This document shows positions 1 to 2,952 of a stretch of 6,290 bases of DNA, piece after piece. Below the pieces are notes generated by a model, which did no database searches, was not told the origin of the DNA, and worked only from the letters and a program-made list of their open reading frames with translations. This DNA comes from DRGV01 sp018903055 [NCBI: bacterium] (GTDB taxonomy: Bacteria; UBP18; UBA7526). The stretch spans positions 1-6,290 of the forward strand of contig JAHIPW010000148.1 of the NCBI GenBank assembly GCA_018903055.1. The letters are read 5' to 3'. The first letter of the stretch is position 1. Each line of letters begins with the position of its first letter. The position numbers were made by a program, and so were the translations under genes.

Positions 1-54
1 AATCTGGCTATCGAAAGCCTGAAGCTGGGCTAAGAGTTTTAGATCTTCTAACAT
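1..54 (-). CDS. C4-type zinc-ribbon protein, N-terminal end only (runs off the left edge)
   Basis: Only the first 18 codons are in the window: an ATG at 54..52 followed by MLEDLKLLAQLQAFDSQI with no stop before the edge. This opening resembles the start of bacterial zf-RING_7/DUF164 (CdsZ-like) proteins, which begin with a leucine-rich segment of this type leading into a long coiled coil and end in a four-cysteine zinc ribbon; neither of those later parts can be seen here. A good Shine-Dalgarno (AAAAGG) lies seven bases upstream of the ATG. In many bacteria such genes lie next to a NIF3-family gene; here a NIF3-like gene lies about 6 kb upstream on the same strand. The identification rests on 18 residues and is therefore tentative, but the start codon and ribosome binding site are clear. 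Confidence 0.6.
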   Translation of the reverse strand, partial: MLEDLKLLAQLQAFDSQI

Positions 55-60
55 ATCTTT

Positions 61-67
61 TCCTTTT
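61..67 (-). promoter_or_regulatory. Ribosome binding site of the zinc-ribbon gene
   Basis: The minus strand reads AAAAGGA seven bases before the ATG at 54. The site falls inside the left end of a dispersed repeat (62 to 102) that has a second copy at 470 to 510, so the translation signal appears to be supplied by the repeat. Confidence 0.55.
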
Positions 68-102
68 CAATTAAGGTCTCTCGGCTCTACGGCCTCGAGA
101 TC
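62..102. repeat. 41-bp dispersed repeat, copy 1
   Basis: This stretch aligns without gaps to 470..510 with five mismatches by eye; the part from 73 is AAGGTCTCTCGGC, then ACGGCCTCGAGATC. It can fold weakly on itself (TCTCGGCC-like arm against GGC-CT-CGAGA). Each copy is followed directly on the right by a long perfect hairpin of unrelated sequence (100 to 126 here, 511 to 533 for copy 2). Confidence 0.7.
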
Positions 103-126
103 ATCCCGACCAAAGGTCGGGATGAT
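100..126. repeat. Perfect 12-bp hairpin with AAA loop
   Basis: The arms ATCATCCCGACC (100 to 111) and GGTCGGGATGAT (115 to 126) are exact reverse complements around an AAA loop. It lies between the tRNA cluster and the zinc-ribbon gene. There is no T-run on either side, so it does not look like an intrinsic terminator, although it could act as a transcript-stabilising or processing hairpin. A smaller GGGC-GCA-GCCC hairpin follows at 127 to 137. Confidence 0.75.
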
Positions 127-224
127 GGGCGCAGCCCCGATAAAAGCAAAGTTAGTATTTTAAAATGGTGGGTGGCATAGGATTTGAACCTATGACCTCT
201 ACGACTTGCCCCGTTAGATCTTTC

Positions 225-301
225 TGGTGGGCAGCACAGGATTTGAACCTGTGACCTCCACGATGTGAGCGTGGCACTCTAACCAACTGAGCTAGCTGCC
301 C
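225..301 (-). tRNA. tRNA-Val (anticodon CAC)
   Basis: The gene reads GGGCAGC, D arm GCTC...GAGT, anticodon stem CCACG/CGTGG around the loop CTCACAT (anticodon CAC at 267..265), variable region AGGTC, T arm ACAGG-TTCAAAT-CCTGT, acceptor GCTGCCC, discriminator A and an encoded CCA. All four stems pair, with one G-T wobble in the D stem, and the 77-nt length is normal. It would decode GUG. It sits inside the second break of the fragmented tRNA-Val-like gene, separated by only five bases on each side from an 11-bp inverted repeat (CCCCGTTAGAT at 209 to 219, ATCTAACGGGG at 307 to 317), so in the precursor RNA it would be carried at the end of an extra helix. Confidence 0.95.
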
Positions 302-307
302 ATACAA

Positions 308-353
308 TCTAACGGGGTGAATGAACGTAGCGCTCTAACTTCACCCCGTTAGA
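308..353. repeat. 14-bp inverted repeat bracketing the middle piece of the broken tRNA
   Basis: TCTAACGGGGTGAA (308 to 321) and TTCACCCCGTTAGA (340 to 353) are exact reverse complements. The 18-base loop between them is precisely the middle piece of the broken tRNA gene. The same TCTAACGGGG core occurs four times in alternating orientation (209 to 218, 308 to 317, 344 to 353, 396 to 405), so several mutually exclusive pairings are possible. Confidence 0.8.
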
Positions 354-405
354 GATAAGACACCAAAGGTGTCTGCCTTGCCTTCGGCAAGGATCTCTAA
401 CGGGG
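344..405. repeat. 62-bp palindromic element with 13-bp inverted ends and two internal hairpins
   Basis: The ends CCCCGTTAGAGAT (344 to 356) and ATCTCTAACGGGG (393 to 405) are perfect inverted repeats. Between them are two perfect 7-bp hairpins: AGACACC-AAA-GGTGTCT (358 to 374) and CCTTGCC-TTC-GGCAAGG (376 to 392). Almost every base is paired, giving a three-way junction. It occupies the D loop of the broken tRNA-Val-like gene and carries no open reading frame, so it resembles a miniature palindromic insertion element. Its family is not recognised. Confidence 0.7.
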
Positions 406-422
406 CAGGCTGAGCTATGCGC

Positions 423-445
423 CCAAATTTCTGAAAGAAATTTGG
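423..445. repeat. 9-bp hairpin abutting the 5' end of the broken tRNA
   Basis: CCAAATTTC (423 to 431) and GAAATTTGG (437 to 445) pair exactly around TGAAA. The arm includes the first two G residues of the broken tRNA (424, 423), so the hairpin would compete with its acceptor stem. An imperfect hairpin built on ACCC-AAA-GGGT follows at about 444 to 471. Confidence 0.6.
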
Positions 446-469
446 ATCCCGAACCCAAAGGGTGAGGGA

Positions 470-510
470 CCTTTTTAACTAAGGTCTCTCGGCCTAACGG
501 CCTCGAGATC
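470..510. repeat. 41-bp dispersed repeat, copy 2
   Basis: This is the counterpart of 62..102, in the same orientation, with five differences. It is followed immediately by the AT-rich hairpin at 511 to 533, just as copy 1 is followed by a GC-rich hairpin. The two copies bracket the tRNA-Val part of the cluster. Confidence 0.7.
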
Positions 511-533
511 AAATTTTGACAAGGTCAAAATTT
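511..533. repeat. Perfect 10-bp hairpin directly after a tRNA CCA end
   Basis: AAATTTTGAC (511 to 520) and GTCAAAATTT (524 to 533) pair around AAG. Its last base is the terminal A of the CCA of the upstream-lying tRNA (533 to 609), so in the transcript the hairpin would start at the mature tRNA 3' end. There is no following T-run on the minus strand that would make it a standard terminator. Confidence 0.65.
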
Positions 534-609
534 GGTGGGCCCTGAAGGATTTGAACCTTCGACCGACGGATTATGAGTCCGTTGCTCTAACCAGCTGAGC
601 TAAGGGCCC
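533..609 (-). tRNA. tRNA with CAT anticodon, probably tRNA-Ile2 (lysidine type)
   Basis: The gene reads GGGCCCT, D stem GCTC/GAGC, anticodon stem ACGGA/TCCGT around CTCATAA (anticodon CAT at 575..573), T arm GAAGG-TTCAAAT-CCTTC, acceptor AGGGCCC, A and an encoded CCA; all stems pair and the length is 77 nt. The GGxCCCTTAGCTCAG opening and the TCGGTCG variable/T-stem region resemble bacterial tRNA-Ile2, whose C34 is converted to lysidine by TilS so that it reads AUA. Elongator tRNA-Met has the same anticodon and cannot be fully excluded; an initiator tRNA is unlikely because positions 1 and 72 form a G-C pair. It is the first tRNA after rpoD on the same strand, about 425 bases downstream of the rpoD stop. 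Confidence 0.93.
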
Positions 610-831
610 GGACACGGATTATCACGGATATAATATACAGATAATCACGGATTAGTTTAAATTTAAAAATCAAATATCAAAAATCAAGATCACATATCGT
701 AAATGCAAATATCAAATATTAAATATTAAAATTACATATCAAAATGTAAAATTATTCTCATTGTAAAATAATATCGGAGCAGGAAAGTTTCTTCTATAGG
801 ATATTTCTTTTTGATTTTTAATTTGTCATTT

Positions 832-899
832 TGCCCCGAGAAATTCGCAGAATTTCCGGGACTAAAGTCCTTGAGATTGCCTTGCAATCTCTAAGGGCA
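832..899. repeat. Cluster of three hairpins closed by TGCCC/GGGCA
   Basis: TGCCC (832 to 836) can pair with GGGCA (895 to 899). Inside are GAAATTC-GCA-GAATTTC (840 to 856), GGACT-AA-AGTCC (859 to 870) and GAGATTGC-CTT-GCAATCTC (873 to 891). The layout, an outer stem enclosing short-loop hairpins, resembles the 62-bp element at 344 to 405, though the sequence differs. Confidence 0.6.
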
Positions 900-940
900 T
901 TTTAATCTTTGATTTTTGATTTTCCTATGGTTTGTCATTT

Positions 941-960
941 TGCCTGTCTGCCGACAGGCA
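941..960. repeat. 8-bp hairpin TGCCTGTC/GACAGGCA
   Basis: The arms at 941 to 948 and 953 to 960 pair perfectly around TGCC. It follows the second copy of the TTTGTCATTTTGCC word and shares four bases with it. It lies downstream of rpoD on the minus strand but has no proper U-tract, so a terminator role is uncertain. Confidence 0.6.
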
Positions 961-990
961 GGCACTTTGATTTTTACATTTTGCATTTAG

Positions 991-1033
991 TTATCCGTGT
1001 CTATCCGTGTTGTTATCTGTGTCTATCCGTGTC
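991..1033. repeat. ATCCGTGT word repeats ending at the rpoD stop codon
   Basis: Imperfect tandem copies TTATCCGTGT, CTATCCGTGT, TTATCTGTGT and CTATCCGTGT occupy this stretch. The same word family appears inverted at 610 to 653, and again at 2738 to 2787, 2853 to 2890 and 2942 to 2949, so it is a dispersed intergenic repeat of this genome rather than a local duplication. Confidence 0.75.
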
Positions 1034-2725
1034 CTATTCTATGCCCCAGTCGATGTAGCTTTTGAGTCTCTTGCTCCTTAGGGGATGGCGAAGCTTTCTC
1101 AGGGCCTTGGCTTCAATCTGACGCACCCTCTCCCGGGTAACATGAAAGACGGCCCCCACCTCCTCCAAGGTGCGGGGAGAGCCATCGTCCAGGCCGAAGC
1201 GAAGCCTTAAGACCTTTGCCTCCCTCTCAGATAGTGTGGATAAAACCTTTCTTATCTCTTCCTGGAAGAGAGAAAAGGCAGTGGCCCTGGCTGGGGAGAC
1301 GGCTTTCTCATCCTCAATGAAATCCCCGAATAGGCTATCCCCCTCCTCTCCAATGGGGGTCTCTAAGGAGATGGGATTCTGGGAGATTCTTAGTATCTTC
1401 TGCACCTTGGCCAGGGGAAACTTCATGGCCCTTGCGATCTCCTCTGGGGTAGGCCCCCTTCCCAGCTCCTGAACCAGGTAGCGTGAGATGCGACTCAGCT
1501 TATTGATGGTCTCGATCATATGGACCGGGATTCTTATGGTCCGTGCCTGATCGGCAATGGCTCTGGTGATGGCCTGCCTTATCCACCAGGTGGCATAGGT
1601 GGAGAACTTATATCCTCTTTTATACTCAAACTTGTCTACCGCCCTCATGAGACCTATATTTCCCTCCTGAATGAGGTCTAGAAAGGAAAGCCCCCGATTC
1701 ACATATTTCTTGGCGATGGAGATCACTAGCCTCAGGTTGGCCTGGACCAGGGCCATCTTAGCCCGATGCTTCTTCTCCTCCTCAACCTCAATCTTTTTGG
1801 CTAGATCCTTTAAGGTAGTAGTTTTGTGGCTGGTTTTCTTCTCTATCTCCCGAATCTTGGCCAGAAGTTTTTTAATCTCGCCACTTGTTTCTTTAATCTC
1901 TTCATAATTTATTCTCTTTTTTCTTAACTTTTTTAGGCGCTTCTTCATTCTCTCATAGGAGAGGCCGCAGGTTCTTTCAATATTCTTAATTTCCTTTTCT
2001 AATTCTTCTATTCTTTGGGCATACTTCAGCACCTTCTGGGTAATTCTCTCCACTTCCTGGGGTCGAAGGCCGATCTCCTTTAAACTCTGTATAATCCTTT
2101 TCTTCTCCTCCTTCATCTTTCTCTTTAATTCTTCCCTTTTCCTCTTTCCCATCCTCTCCTGAAGGAGACGCTTGTTGGCTCGAGTAATAAAGTTCTTTGC
2201 CCTCTTAATCCTTCTCGCCAATTGCAAGGCCTTCTGAATCATCCTCTCTTCCTCTTCCTCAATGCTAGCGGCCTTTACCGAAATACGAGAGAAGTTTTCT
2301 ATTCTCGTTCTTTTCTTTTCCAGGCGAGCTGCCGTGGAGAGAACCTCATCCGGGGTAAGGGAAATCTTGAATACAATTTCCCTTAATCTCTTTTGGGATT
2401 CTTCTATTCTCGTTGCCAGGGCAATCTCCTGGGGGCGAGTAAGCAGAGGAGTTCTGCCCATCTGGACGAAATACATCCTCACCGGGTCCTCAATCCTTCC
2501 CTCTGTCGGGAGTGGCTTTTCTAAGGGGATAGGCCTCTTCTTTAATTCCCTGACCGCTATTCCTTTCTTCTCTAAGGCAATTAGGATATCATCGATCTCA
2601 CGGGAGGTAATGACCTTTGGGGGAAGGGCTTCATTCAGTTCATCCCAGGTAAGATACCCCTTCTTCTTCCCTAAATTAACCAGTTTCTTTAGAATGCGGA
2701 AAGATATCTTTTTCTTCTTAACCAT
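1034..2725 (-). CDS. rpoD: RNA polymerase primary sigma factor RpoD (sigma-70)
   Basis: This 563-residue protein directs RNA polymerase core to house-keeping promoters. Region 1.1 is at about residues 5 to 60 (a helical [20 protein letters not shown] segment), and region 1.2 at 80 to 109 ([15 protein letters not shown]). A long Lys/Glu/Arg-rich non-conserved region with coiled-coil character spans about 113 to 315. Region 2 is at 322 to 403, with [39 protein letters not shown], and the -10-binding segment [20 protein letters not shown]. Region 3 is at 404 to 478 and region 4 at 487 to 559, with the helix-turn-helix [21 protein letters not shown] full region 1.1 and this length indicate a group 1 sigma factor. 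The start ATG has an AGGGGGGAGA tract directly before it. The gene follows dnaG on the same strand after 227 non-coding bases, and the tRNA cluster lies downstream; no clear promoter or terminator is visible in the gaps. Confidence 0.97.
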   Translation of the reverse strand: MVKKKKISFRILKKLVNLGKKKGYLTWDELNEALPPKVITSREIDDILIALEKKGIAVRELKKRPIPLEKPLPTEGRIEDPVRMYFVQMGRTPLLTRPQEIALATRIEESQKRLREIVFKISLTPDEVLSTAARLEKKRTRIENFSRISVKAASIEEEEERMIQKALQLARRIKRAKNFITRANKRLLQERMGKRKREELKRKMKEEKKRIIQSLKEIGLRPQEVERITQKVLKYAQRIEELEKEIKNIERTCGLSYERMKKRLKKLRKKRINYEEIKETSGEIKKLLAKIREIEKKTSHKTTTLKDLAKKIEVEEEKKHRAKMALVQANLRLVISIAKKYVNRGLSFLDLIQEGNIGLMRAVDKFEYKRGYKFSTYATWWIRQAITRAIADQARTIRIPVHMIETINKLSRISRYLVQELGRGPTPEEIARAMKFPLAKVQKILRISQNPISLETPIGEEGDSLFGDFIEDEKAVSPARATAFSLFQEEIRKVLSTLSEREAKVLRLRFGLDDGSPRTLEEVGAVFHVTRERVRQIEAKALRKLRHPLRSKRLKSYIDWGIE

Positions 2726-2735
2726 TCTCCCCCCT
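2726..2735 (-). promoter_or_regulatory. Shine-Dalgarno tract of rpoD
   Basis: The minus strand reads AGGGGGGAGA immediately before the ATG at 2725. The AGG core is seven bases away, a normal distance; the inner GGAG is too close to be the main pairing site. No other in-frame start lies nearby, which supports this start. Confidence 0.6.
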
Positions 2736-2737
2736 GA

Positions 2738-2890
2738 AACACAGATCTACACAGATTTAAGACAGATTCTCACAGATCACAGATAATGCATTAATGTGTT
2801 CCAGGCTAAAAGGCTTCAGAATCTTGAAGCTTGTAGCTTGTGGCTGACAAATGATCTGTGATCCGTGTCTATCCGTAAACAATCTGTGAC
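2738..2890. repeat. CACAGAT / ATCTGTG word repeats between rpoD and dnaG
   Basis: On the rpoD side (2738 to 2787) ACAGAT occurs five times in imperfect tandem at spacings of 6 to 11 bases. On the other side (2853 to 2890) the words are inverted: ATCTGTG, ATCCGTGT, ATCCGT and ATCTGTG, with another ATCCGTGT at 2942 to 2949. Between them lie a GCTTCA/TGAAGC hairpin (2813 to 2830) and AGCTTGT words (2828 to 2846) related to those upstream of dnaG. The inverted arrangement mirrors the gap at 610 to 1033. No gene is visible. Confidence 0.65.
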
Positions 2891-2892
2891 AT

Positions 2893-2938
2893 TGCTTGAT
2901 GTATTCAAGCACCCTACGATGCCAACGGAGTGCATCGT
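2893..2938. repeat. Two hairpins just downstream of dnaG
   Basis: TGCTTGA-TGTAT-TCAAGCA (2893 to 2911) and ACGATGC with GCATCGT around a nine-base loop (2916 to 2938) are both perfect 7-bp stems. They lie within 60 bases of the dnaG stop on the transcribed strand, but no T-run follows either one. They could protect or process the dnaG-rpoD transcript; they are not classical terminators. Confidence 0.5.
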
Positions 2939-2952
2939 GCTAATCCGTGTTG

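Larger units (their letters stand above)
166..424 (-). pseudogene. tRNA-Val-like gene broken into three pieces, containing another complete tRNA
   Basis: Read on the minus strand, three separated pieces make up one tRNA. Piece 1 (424..406, GGGCGCATAGCTCAGCCTG) is acceptor strand plus 5' D arm. Piece 2 (339..322, GTTAGAGCGCTACGTTCA) is 3' D arm plus 5' anticodon stem. Piece 3 (208..166) is 3' anticodon stem, variable region, T arm ATAGG/CCTAT, GCCACCC and ACCA. The D stem GCTC/GAGC and anticodon stem CTACG/CGTAG pair exactly across the breaks, and the body resembles tRNA-Val (GCGCTACGTT...CGTAGAGGTC). The first break, in the D loop, is a 62-bp palindromic element plus TGAA; the second, in the anticodon loop, is 113 bases holding the whole tRNA-Val(CAC). 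The acceptor stem pairs at only 4 of 7 positions, and simple excision does not restore a valine anticodon, so a decayed gene is the conservative call. A transcript assembled from fragments is the alternative. Confidence 0.6.
610..1033. other. 424-bp non-coding gap built of AT-rich words and hairpins with inverted ends
   Basis: No convincing gene is present. The ends are inverted: GGACACGGAT at 610 to 619 matches ATCCGTGTCC at 1025 to 1034, whose last base is the first base of the rpoD stop triplet. Next to them lie several CACGGAT/ACAGAT words (left, 610 to 653) and TATCCGTGT/TATCTGTGT words (right, 991 to 1033). Between them are AT-rich words such as AAATCAAAAATC on the left (about 655 to 750), with reverse-complement counterparts (TTTGATTTTT, TTTACATTTTGCATTT) on the right. 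A 14-base direct repeat, TTTGTCATTTTGCC, occurs at 822 to 835 and 931 to 944, each time leading into a hairpin. Confidence 0.65.

Noticed and set aside
127-133. TGCGCCC on the minus strand as the missing 3' acceptor strand for GGGCGCA of the broken tRNA
   Set aside because: It pairs perfectly with that 5' strand but has no T arm before it and no CCA after it, and it is part of a local GGGC-GCA-GCCC hairpin; probably coincidence.
209-321. Self-splicing intron in the anticodon loop
   Set aside because: The 113 bases are filled by a complete tRNA gene with short inverted flanks; there is no room for group I or group II catalytic core elements.
209-405. CRISPR array, from the recurring TCTAACGGGG word
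   Set aside because: The copies alternate in orientation, are irregularly spaced, and the spacers are tRNA parts and hairpins; no cas genes are present.
309-512. 67-codon minus-strand open frame across the tRNA cluster
   Set aside because: It covers pieces of the broken tRNA and several hairpins, has no ribosome binding site and no protein-like composition; it is a chance frame.
630-637. TATATT/TATTAT as a -10 box for the CAT tRNA
   Set aside because: The position is reasonable, but no -35-like sequence is found at the right distance, and the region is so AT-rich that such hexamers are expected by chance.
941-960. Intrinsic terminator after rpoD
   Set aside because: The hairpin is good, but neither it nor the others in the gap is followed by a proper T-tract on the minus strand.
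2262-2786. Plus-strand open frames opposite rpoD and dnaG, the longest up to about 200 codons
   Set aside because: They are mirror frames of clearly conserved minus-strand proteins, rich in Ser and Leu as expected for the complement of Lys/Glu/Arg-rich genes, and lack start signals.
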